From positions 1 to 5,359 of the forward strand of contig CANOFI010000172.1 in NCBI GenBank assembly GCA_947565255.1: a stretch of 5,359 nt of DNA, read 5' to 3'. Source of the stretch: an uncultured Lachnospiraceae bacterium. GTDB lineage: Bacteria; Bacillota; Clostridia; Lachnospirales; Lachnospiraceae. Under the pieces are notes generated by a model, which had not been told where the DNA came from, ran no database searches, and was given only the letters and a program-made list of their open reading frames with translations. Of this stretch, positions 1 to 5,359 are shown piece after piece; the stretch's first letter is position 1, and the number at the start of each line of letters is the position of its first letter. The position numbers and the translations under genes were made by a program.

Positions 1-9
1 GGGTAATTT

Positions 10-15
10 AAGGAG
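10..15 (+). promoter_or_regulatory. Ribosome-binding site of dnaE
   Basis: AAGGAG lies 7 bases before the ATG at 23, the usual Gram-positive distance. It fixes the dnaE start. The promoter, if close, lies outside the window. A TAA at 4-6 could be the stop of an upstream gene, but too little sequence is present to tell. Confidence 0.88.
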
Positions 16-22
16 TGGCCGT

Positions 23-3000
23 ATGAATTTTACGCATCTGCATGTCCATACAGAGTACAGTCTGCTGGATGGCTCAAATAAAATAAAAGAATATGTAAAC
101 CGTGTCAAAGAACTGGGGATGGACAGTGCGGCGATTACGGATCACGGCGTGATGTACGGTGTGATTGAGTTTTACCGGGCGGCAAAGGAAGCCGGAATAA
201 AGCCGATTATCGGGTGTGAGGTTTATGTGGCCCCCGGGTCAAGATTTGACAAGGAGACGGGGAGCGGCGAGCGGTATTATCATCTGGTCCTTCTGGCGGA
301 GAACCAGGCAGGTTATGCCAATCTTGTAAAAATTGTCTCGAAAGGGTTTGTGGAGGGCTTTTATTATAAGCCCCGTGTGGATAAAGAAGTCCTTATGCAG
401 TATCATGAAGGCATTATTGCACTGAGCGCCTGCCTCGCGGGGGAGGTGCAGACGTATCTTGTGCGGGGCATGTATGAGGAGGCCAAAGAAACAGCATTAA
501 TATATGAAGAGATTTTTGGGAAGGATTCTTTTTTTCTGGAATTACAGGATCATGGAATTGCGCAGCAGCACATGGTGAATCCGCAGCTGGTCCGCATGAG
601 TAAGGAAACGGGAATCAGGTTAGTTGCGACGAACGACGTACATTATACATACCGGGAGGATGAGCAGGCGCATGATATGCTGCTCTGCATCCAGACCGGG
701 AAAAAATTAGCGGATGAGGACCGGATGCGCTATGAGGGAGGACAGTACTATGTCAAGTCCCCGGAGGAAATGGCGCAGTTATTTTCGTATGCACCGGAAG
801 CGGTTGAAAATACATATGAGATAGCAAAACGCTGCGAGGTTGAGATTGAATTTGGAGTGCGCAAGCTGCCGAAATATGACGTTCCCGAAGGGTATACTTC
901 ATGGGAATATCTGAACCAATTATGCAAAGAAGGCCTGGAACGGCGTTACAGGGAGGTGACGCCGCAGCTGCAGGAGCGGATGAACTATGAGCTGGAAACG
1001 ATACATGGGATGGGGTTTGTGGATTACTTTCTGATTGTGTGGGATTTTATTCATTTTGCGAAGGAGCATGGCATCAGTGTTGGTCCGGGACGGGGTTCCG
1101 CTGCGGGCAGCATTGTTTCCTACTGTCTGGAAATTACGGACATTGACCCGATAAAGTACAGTCTTTTGTTTGAGCGTTTTCTGAATCCGGAGCGCGTGTC
1201 CATGCCGGATATTGATATTGATTTTTGTTTTGAACGCAGACAGGAGGTCATTGATTATGTGGTTGAGAAATACGGCAAGGACCGGGTCGTACAGATTGTC
1301 ACCTTTGGAACGATGGCGGCAAAGGGGGTAATCCGTGACGTCGGGCGCGTGATGGACCTGCCGTATAGTTTTGTGGACGGCATTGCCAAAATGGTGCCCA
1401 ATGACCTTGGAATAACGATAGAAAAGGCGCTGAAATACAATCCGGAGCTGAAAGCTGCGTATGAGGGCGATGAGCAGGTGAAGCACCTGATTGATATGTC
1501 AAAGCGGTTAGAAGGTCTGCCAAGGCATACATCCATGCATGCGGCAGGCGTTGTCATAAGCCAGAAGCCGGTAGATGAGTATGTACCTCTGTCGAGGGCC
1601 TCTGACGGTTCCATCACAACACAATTTACGATGACAACGTTAGAGGAGCTGGGACTTCTGAAAATGGATTTTCTGGGGCTGCGCACGCTGACCGTAATTC
1701 AGAATGCCGTCGGAATGGTCAATCAGAGGCGCGCGGAGGATGAGAAGTGTTTAGATATACATGAGATTGATTATGATGACAAAGAGGTGCTCGCTTCGAT
1801 TGGAACTGGACGGACGGACGGGGTGTTCCAGTTAGAAAGCGGCGGAATGAAAAGCTTTATGCGTGAGCTGAATCCTGAGAGCCTGGATGACATTGTCGCG
1901 GGCGTTGCCCTATACCGTCCGGGTCCGATGGATTTTATACCGCAATACATTAAAGGGAAAAATAACCGGGATCAGATTTTCTATGAAACTCCGCTTCTGG
2001 AGCCGATTCTGTCATCGACATACGGCTGTATTGTATATCAGGAACAGGTGATGCAGATTGTCCGGGACCTTGCCGGTTATACATTGGGGCGCAGCGACCT
2101 TGTGCGGCGTGCCATGTCCAAGAAAAAAACAGAGGTTATGAAGCAGGAGCGCCAGAATTTTATTTACGGAAATGAGGAGGAGGGCGTGCCGGGCTGTTTA
2201 AGCCGCGGAATTGATGAGGCGACGGCAAACCATATTTTTGACAGCATGATGGATTTTGCAAAATATGCATTTAACAAATCCCATGCGGTGGCGTATGCGG
2301 TCGTTTCGTACCAGACGGCATATTTAAAATATTATTATCCGGTAGAATTTATGGCAGCGCTGCTGACTTCCGTCATAGATAACAATACGAAAGTGTCTGA
2401 GTATATTCTGGCATGCCGGCAGATGGGAATCGAAATTCTGCCGCCGGATGTCAATGAGGGTGAATGGGAATTTTCGGTTACGGATGGGAAAATACGGTAC
2501 GCGCTGTCCGCGATTAAAAGCATTGGAAAAAATGTGATTGACCATATGGTCATGGAGCGCAGGGAACGGGGTGCATTTATAAATCTGCACGACTTTGTCG
2601 AACGTATGTTTGGCCACGAAATTAACCGGCGGGTGATTGAAAATCTGATAAAAGCGGGTGCGGTGGACGGGCTTGGAGGAACGCGGAAGCAGTTTCTCCA
2701 GGTGTATGCACAAATACTGGATTCGGTGGCCGCGGAGAAAAAAAGCTCGCTGCGGGGACAGATGACTTTGTTTGATATGATGCAGGAGGAAGAAAAACAG
2801 ATTTATGAGCTTAGGCTTCCCGACATTGGAGAGCTTGATAAAGAGACGCTTCTTGCATTTGAAAAAGAGGTGCTGGGCGTGTATATAAGCGGCCATCCTC
2901 TGGAAAAATATGAACAATTGTGGAAAAATAACATTACGAATTACACCAGTGATTTTCTGATTCAGGAGGAGACAAACGAGCCTGTGGCGGCGGATGGACA

Positions 3001-3499
3001 AAAGGCAGTCATTGGCGGTATGATAACGGCAAAGCGCACAATGGTGACAAAGACGAATAAAATGATGGCGTTTATCACGGTTGAGGATTTGCTGGGGACC
3101 GTCGAGGTGCTTGTATTTCCGAGGGATTATGAAAAATGTAGCCAGTTTCTGGATGTGGATACAAAAATATTTGTCAGGGGCAGGGTATCGGCAGAAGAGG
3201 AAAAGGATGCCAAGCTAATCTGTGAGAAGGTGATACCATTTTCCAGCCTGCCCAGGGAATTGTGGCTGAAGTTTCCGACAAAGCAGGATTATAAAGAACA
3301 GGAGCAGAAGTTATTTTCCATGCTGGCAGACACGGACGGCGAGGACGAGCTTGTCATTTATACGGCGGACCCGCGGGCGGTAAAAAGAATGCCTGAAAAC
3401 TGGCGCATACAGATTAATCAGGCGCTGCTTGAAAAGCTGTATCAGGCATTTGGAGAAGGAAATGTAAAAGTTGTGGAAAAGAATATTGAAAAACTATAA
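23..3499 (+). CDS. dnaE: DNA polymerase III subunit alpha (DnaE)
   Basis: This is a C-family replicative DNA polymerase that extends DNA 5' to 3' in the replisome. At 1158 residues it matches the usual full length (E. coli about 1160). The N-terminal PHP domain (about 1-210) opens with HLHVHTEYS. It keeps all nine expected metal ligands: H7, H9, D16, H41, E66, H87, C137, D205 and H207. The palm has the GPGRGS motif (354-359), the PDIDIDF motif (395-401; D398 and D400 catalytic) and the third catalytic Asp in MDFLGLRTLT (D549). The fingers carry AFNKSH (749-754). Helix-hairpin-helix repeats follow (about 825-885), then a clamp-binding motif QMTLFD (913-918), an OB fold (about 994-1073) and a C-terminal domain (about 1074-1158). 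Having OB fold plus C-terminal domain resembles the DnaE1 type more than the shorter Bacillus DnaE. Clostridia normally also carry PolC, so its share of replication cannot be told from here. The ATG at 23 has a good Shine-Dalgarno and gives the family N-terminus. Confidence 0.98.
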   Translation: MNFTHLHVHTEYSLLDGSNKIKEYVNRVKELGMDSAAITDHGVMYGVIEFYRAAKEAGIKPIIGCEVYVAPGSRFDKETGSGERYYHLVLLAENQAGYANLVKIVSKGFVEGFYYKPRVDKEVLMQYHEGIIALSACLAGEVQTYLVRGMYEEAKETALIYEEIFGKDSFFLELQDHGIAQQHMVNPQLVRMSKETGIRLVATNDVHYTYREDEQAHDMLLCIQTGKKLADEDRMRYEGGQYYVKSPEEMAQLFSYAPEAVENTYEIAKRCEVEIEFGVRKLPKYDVPEGYTSWEYLNQLCKEGLERRYREVTPQLQERMNYELETIHGMGFVDYFLIVWDFIHFAKEHGISVGPGRGSAAGSIVSYCLEITDIDPIKYSLLFERFLNPERVSMPDIDIDFCFERRQEVIDYVVEKYGKDRVVQIVTFGTMAAKGVIRDVGRVMDLPYSFVDGIAKMVPNDLGITIEKALKYNPELKAAYEGDEQVKHLIDMSKRLEGLPRHTSMHAAGVVISQKPVDEYVPLSRASDGSITTQFTMTTLEELGLLKMDFLGLRTLTVIQNAVGMVNQRRAEDEKCLDIHEIDYDDKEVLASIGTGRTDGVFQLESGGMKSFMRELNPESLDDIVAGVALYRPGPMDFIPQYIKGKNNRDQIFYETPLLEPILSSTYGCIVYQEQVMQIVRDLAGYTLGRSDLVRRAMSKKKTEVMKQERQNFIYGNEEEGVPGCLSRGIDEATANHIFDSMMDFAKYAFNKSHAVAYAVVSYQTAYLKYYYPVEFMAALLTSVIDNNTKVSEYILACRQMGIEILPPDVNEGEWEFSVTDGKIRYALSAIKSIGKNVIDHMVMERRERGAFINLHDFVERMFGHEINRRVIENLIKAGAVDGLGGTRKQFLQVYAQILDSVAAEKKSSLRGQMTLFDMMQEEEKQIYELRLPDIGELDKETLLAFEKEVLGVYISGHPLEKYEQLWKNNITNYTSDFLIQEETNEPVAADGQKAVIGGMITAKRTMVTKTNKMMAFITVEDLLGTVEVLVFPRDYEKCSQFLDVDTKIFVRGRVSAEEEKDAKLICEKVIPFSSLPRELWLKFPTKQDYKEQEQKLFSMLADTDGEDELVIYTADPRAVKRMPENWRIQINQALLEKLYQAFGEGNVKVVEKNIEKL

Positions 3500-3514
3500 A
3501 AAATGCTATATGAT
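3486..3514 (+). promoter_or_regulatory. Predicted sigma-A promoter for pfkA
   Basis: TTGAAA (3486-3491) and TATGAT (3509-3514) are separated by exactly 17 bases. Each hexamer matches the consensus TTGACA/TATAAT at five of six positions. The -35 box lies inside the last codons of dnaE and the -10 box just after its stop. Transcription would start near 3520-3522, giving a leader of roughly 73 bases that contains most of the tandem repeat and all of the hairpin before pfkA. This would let pfkA and the methyltransferase be expressed independently of dnaE. AT-rich sequence produces chance matches, so it is a prediction, though spacing and position are both good. Confidence 0.6.
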
Positions 3515-3515
3515 A

Positions 3516-3539
3516 AATAGTAAGCATAATAGTAAGCAT
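3516..3539 (+). repeat. Perfect 12-bp tandem direct repeat, two copies
   Basis: AATAGTAAGCAT occurs at 3516-3527 and again immediately at 3528-3539 without a mismatch. The flanking bases break the match on both sides, so it is exactly two units. It lies around the predicted pfkA transcription start. The simplest origin is a slipped-strand duplication. A paired operator or an RNA element is possible but unproven. Each copy carries AGCAT, which could pair weakly with ATGCT at 3503-3507. Confidence 0.9.
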
Positions 3540-3552
3540 GGATATATTTGGA

Positions 3553-3570
3553 GATCTGCATGGGCAGGTC
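3553..3570 (+). other. Small hairpin in the pfkA 5' leader
   Basis: GATCTGC (3553-3559) pairs with GCAGGTC (3564-3570) as a 7-bp stem with one G-U pair, closed by the 4-base loop ATGG. No T-run follows, so it is not an intrinsic terminator. It ends 7 bases before the Shine-Dalgarno of pfkA and leaves that site exposed. The same GATCT could instead pair with AGGTC at 3583-3587, which includes part of the Shine-Dalgarno, but the local hairpin is clearly stronger. A role in mRNA stability or translation is inference only. Confidence 0.45.
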
Positions 3571-3577
3571 AGAAGAT

Positions 3578-3586
3578 AAAGGAGGT
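3578..3586 (+). promoter_or_regulatory. Ribosome-binding site that fixes the pfkA start
   Basis: AAAGGAGGT is a near-perfect Shine-Dalgarno, with 8 bases between GGAGG and the ATG at 3594. It settles the start. The frame is open further upstream to a TTG at 3471 inside dnaE, but those 41 extra codons have no family resemblance and would run through the Shine-Dalgarno itself. Confidence 0.93.
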
Positions 3587-3593
3587 CATACAA

Positions 3594-4568
3594 ATGGAGA
3601 AAGAGATTAATACGATTGGGGTGCTTTCCAGCGGCGGGGATGCTCCGGGAATGAACGCAGCAATCCGCGCGGTTGTAAGGACTGCCATGTACCGCGGAAA
3701 GAAGGTAAAGGGAATCCGCAAAGGCTACAATGGATTGTTAAATGAAGATATTATAGACATGCAGGCACGCGATGTTTCGGATACCATCCAGCGGGGAGGA
3801 ACCATTTTGTATACGGCCCGCTGTCCGGAATTTAAGGAAGAGGAATTTCAGAAAAAAGGCGCTGAAATCTGTCGGAATCATGGCATAGATGGTCTCGTGG
3901 TTATCGGCGGCGACGGTTCGTTTGCGGGTGCACAGAGGCTGGCGGCGCTGGGCATTAATACAATTGGCATTCCGGGAACGATTGACCTGGATATTGCGTG
4001 TACGGAATATACGATTGGATTTGATACGGCAGTCAATACAGCGATGGAGGCGATTGACAAGGTGCGTGATACGTCCACCTCCCATGAGCGGTGCAGCATT
4101 ATTGAGGTTATGGGGCGGAGTGCAGGCTACATCGCGCTCTGGTGCGGGATTGCCAATGGTGCGGAGGATATTCTTCTGCCGGAAAACTATAACTATGATG
4201 AGCAGCAGCTGATTAATAACATAATCCGGAACCGGAAACGGGGAAAAAAACATCACATTATTATTAATGCGGAAGGAATCGGACATTCTACGAGTATGGC
4301 GCGGAGAATCGAGGCGGCGACCGGTCTGGAGACCCGCGCAACGATTCTTGGACATATGCAGCGAGGAGGAAGTCCCAGCTGCCGAGACCGTGTTGTCGCA
4401 TCTGTGATGGGCGCTTATGCGGTGGATTTGCTCTGCCAGGGAAAAAGTAACCGTGTTGTGGCTGTAAAAAGCGGTGATTATGTAGATTACGATATACATG
4501 AGGCGCTGTCCATGAAGAAGAGCATCAGTGATTATGAATTTGCCGTAGGCAGAATGTTATCTGTATAA
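3594..4568 (+). CDS. pfkA: ATP-dependent 6-phosphofructokinase (PfkA)
   Basis: This cytoplasmic glycolytic enzyme phosphorylates fructose 6-phosphate to fructose 1,6-bisphosphate using ATP. Its 324 residues match the bacterial PfkA family (about 320). The ATP-binding SGGDAPGMNAAIR is at 13-25, GGDGS at 105-109, the catalytic loop PGTIDLDI at 127-134 (D131 the catalytic base, D133), VMGR at 172-175, E227, and GHMQRGG at 253-259 with sugar-phosphate Arg248, His254 and Arg257. Gly108 and Gly128 occupy the positions that are Asp and Lys in pyrophosphate-dependent enzymes, which points to ATP as donor. The effector-site residues known from E. coli are present (R25, R29, R59, R158, E191, R216, K218, K219), so ADP activation and PEP inhibition are likely. 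One difference from E. coli is Leu132 where TIDNDI has Asn. The gene follows dnaE by 94 bp, has its own predicted promoter and strong Shine-Dalgarno, and ends one base before the next gene. Confidence 0.98.
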   Translation: MEKEINTIGVLSSGGDAPGMNAAIRAVVRTAMYRGKKVKGIRKGYNGLLNEDIIDMQARDVSDTIQRGGTILYTARCPEFKEEEFQKKGAEICRNHGIDGLVVIGGDGSFAGAQRLAALGINTIGIPGTIDLDIACTEYTIGFDTAVNTAMEAIDKVRDTSTSHERCSIIEVMGRSAGYIALWCGIANGAEDILLPENYNYDEQQLINNIIRNRKRGKKHHIIINAEGIGHSTSMARRIEAATGLETRATILGHMQRGGSPSCRDRVVASVMGAYAVDLLCQGKSNRVVAVKSGDYVDYDIHEALSMKKSISDYEFAVGRMLSV

Positions 4569-4569
4569 T

Positions 4570-5343
4570 ATGATTACAAGTACAGCGAACCCACAGATAA
4601 AAAACTTAATAAAACTGTGTCAAAAATCAAGGGAACGTAAAAAGCAAAAGGTGTTTGTGGCAGAAGGTGAAAAAATGTTTGCGCAGACGCCGCAGGAGCT
4701 GCGCAGACAGGTGTATGTTTCCGAATCTTATTATAATAAGAATAAACAGCTTCTCCACGGACTTGGGACCGCATTTGAGATTGTGCAGGACTCGGTATTT
4801 AAGGCAGTGTCTGACACAGTTACGCCGCAGGGGATTTTGTGTGTGGCGAAATGGCCGGAGTATGAGCCGGACCTCCTGCTTGGGACAAAGCAGCCTCTTT
4901 TTTTGCTGTTGGAGGATATCCAGGATCCAGGAAATCTGGGTACGATTTTCCGTGCGGCCGAGGGCGCCGGTGTGACAGCTGTCTTTATGAGCAGGGGAAC
5001 GGTCGATATTTACAATCCAAAGACGATTCGCTCCACAATGGGTTCTATTTACCGGGTGCCGTTTTTGTATGTGGATGATTTGTCAGAAACTGTCACACAT
5101 TTGAAAAAAAAGGAAGTTCAGGTATATGCGGCGCATCTGCAGGACAGTGTGGATTACGATAAACGCTCCTATCGAGAAGGGACCGCTTTTTTGATCGGGA
5201 ATGAGGCAAACGGATTGTCGGATGCGGTCTGCCGGTCTGCGACCGGTTATGTCAGAATTCCGATGCAGGGACAATTAGAATCATTAAATGCAGCAGTGGC
5301 TGCGTCGTTGTTAATATATGAGGCCTATCGTCAGAGACGGTAG
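4570..5343 (+). CDS. SpoU/TrmH-family RNA 2'-O-methyltransferase
   Basis: This enzyme is predicted to transfer a methyl group from S-adenosylmethionine to a ribose 2'-OH, most likely in 23S rRNA. At 257 residues it has the family layout. A substrate-binding N-terminal domain (about 1-100) begins MITSTANPQIKNL and has the RERKKQKVFVAEGEK stretch. The SPOUT knotted catalytic domain (about 108-257) follows. Motif 1 is EDIQDPGNLGTIFRAAEGAG (115-134, with Asn122 and Arg128), motif 2 is FLIGNEANGLSD (207-218, Glu212), and motif 3 is IPMQGQLESLNAAVAAS (230-246, Asn240). The target nucleotide cannot be read from sequence. The type resembles Bacillus YsgA/RlmP and RlmB more than tRNA TrmH, so no symbol is given. 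The ATG lies one base after the pfkA stop and has no Shine-Dalgarno at the right distance. An in-frame TAG at 4546-4548 rules out a longer product from an ATG, GTG or TTG. Translational coupling to pfkA is therefore likely. Confidence 0.93.
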   Translation: MITSTANPQIKNLIKLCQKSRERKKQKVFVAEGEKMFAQTPQELRRQVYVSESYYNKNKQLLHGLGTAFEIVQDSVFKAVSDTVTPQGILCVAKWPEYEPDLLLGTKQPLFLLLEDIQDPGNLGTIFRAAEGAGVTAVFMSRGTVDIYNPKTIRSTMGSIYRVPFLYVDDLSETVTHLKKKEVQVYAAHLQDSVDYDKRSYREGTAFLIGNEANGLSDAVCRSATGYVRIPMQGQLESLNAAVAASLLIYEAYRQRR

Positions 5344-5349
5344 GTCTCT
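5324..5349 (+). other. Overlapping inverted repeats around the methyltransferase stop codon
   Basis: Two mutually exclusive stems can form. CCTATCG (5324-5330) can pair with CGGTAGG (5338-5344) with one G-U pair and a 7-base loop. AGAGAC (5333-5338) can pair with GTCTCT (5344-5349) with a 5-base loop. Both span the TAG stop at 5341-5343. No clear T-run follows in the remaining bases, so this is not a convincing intrinsic terminator, and the window ends too soon to judge. Confidence 0.3.
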
Positions 5350-5359
5350 TGGTTTGCAG

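Noticed and set aside
920..1686. Antisense open frames of 188, 143 and 77 codons
   Set aside because: They lie wholly within the conserved dnaE palm region, overlap one another, and their translations show no recognisable domain. They are shadows of the coding strand.
2324..3001. Antisense open frame of 225 codons
   Set aside because: It lies inside dnaE, opposite the fingers and helix-hairpin-helix regions, with a low-complexity, His/Phe-rich translation and no recognisable motif.
3525..3530. CATAAT as an alternative -10 box
   Set aside because: No acceptable -35 hexamer lies 16-18 bases upstream. The TATGAT at 3509 with TTGAAA is far better.
3471..3593. Longer pfkA starting at TTG 3471, adding 41 residues
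   Set aside because: The extension overlaps dnaE, has no family similarity and reads through the strong Shine-Dalgarno at 3578-3586. The ATG at 3594 gives the normal PfkA N-terminus and length.
3500..3593. Intrinsic terminator between dnaE and pfkA
   Set aside because: The only good stem (3553-3570) is followed by A/G-rich sequence and not by a T-run, so read-through from dnaE is expected.
3889..4212. Alternative-frame ORF of 107 codons within pfkA, and one of 106 codons at 4655-4975 within the methyltransferase
   Set aside because: Both are Arg/Trp-rich out-of-frame translations of well-conserved genes, typical of shadows.
4243..4250. A7 run in pfkA (and a similar one at 2123-2129 in dnaE) as programmed frameshift sites
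   Set aside because: Both encode conserved lysines in frame, no stimulatory structure is apparent, and a shift would destroy essential domains.
3738..4499. Antisense open frame of 253 codons opposite pfkA
   Set aside because: It is long, but the sense strand encodes a fully motif-complete PfkA. The antisense translation has no recognisable domain.

Overview
The window holds three complete genes, all on the + strand and packed almost end to end. They are dnaE (DNA polymerase III alpha subunit), pfkA (ATP-dependent 6-phosphofructokinase) and a SpoU/TrmH-family RNA 2'-O-methyltransferase. The likely source is a Gram-positive member of the Clostridia, plausibly a Lachnospiraceae-type gut anaerobe. 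The reasons are strong AAGGAG/AAAGGAGGT ribosome-binding sites, moderate GC content, the dnaE-pfkA adjacency, and a PfkA sequence that looks clostridial. This assignment is made by eye and is not a phylogeny.

Layout. Positions 1-22 hold only the dnaE ribosome-binding site. Positions 23-3499 are dnaE, full length at 1158 codons. The 94-bp dnaE-pfkA gap (3500-3593) is the only substantial non-coding stretch and it is busy. A good sigma-A promoter match straddles the dnaE stop codon (3486-3514). It is followed by a perfect 12-bp tandem duplication (3516-3539), a 7-bp hairpin (3553-3570) and a textbook Shine-Dalgarno (3578-3586). pfkA runs 3594-4568. One base after its stop the methyltransferase begins (4570-5343) with no Shine-Dalgarno of its own, so it is probably translated by reinitiation after pfkA. 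The last 16 bases are non-coding, with a possible hairpin around the stop codon.

How the genes fit together. One enzyme replicates DNA, one performs the committed step of glycolysis, and one probably modifies ribosomal RNA. They are not one pathway. The arrangement looks like a housekeeping cluster in which pfkA can be transcribed both by read-through from dnaE and from its own promoter, with the methyltransferase riding along. I see no mobile element, CRISPR array, tRNA/rRNA gene, toxin-antitoxin pair or other accessory system. I found no credible sign of a previously undescribed system. The most useful leads are the pfkA leader region, the intact PHP metal site of DnaE, and the coupling of the methyltransferase to pfkA.
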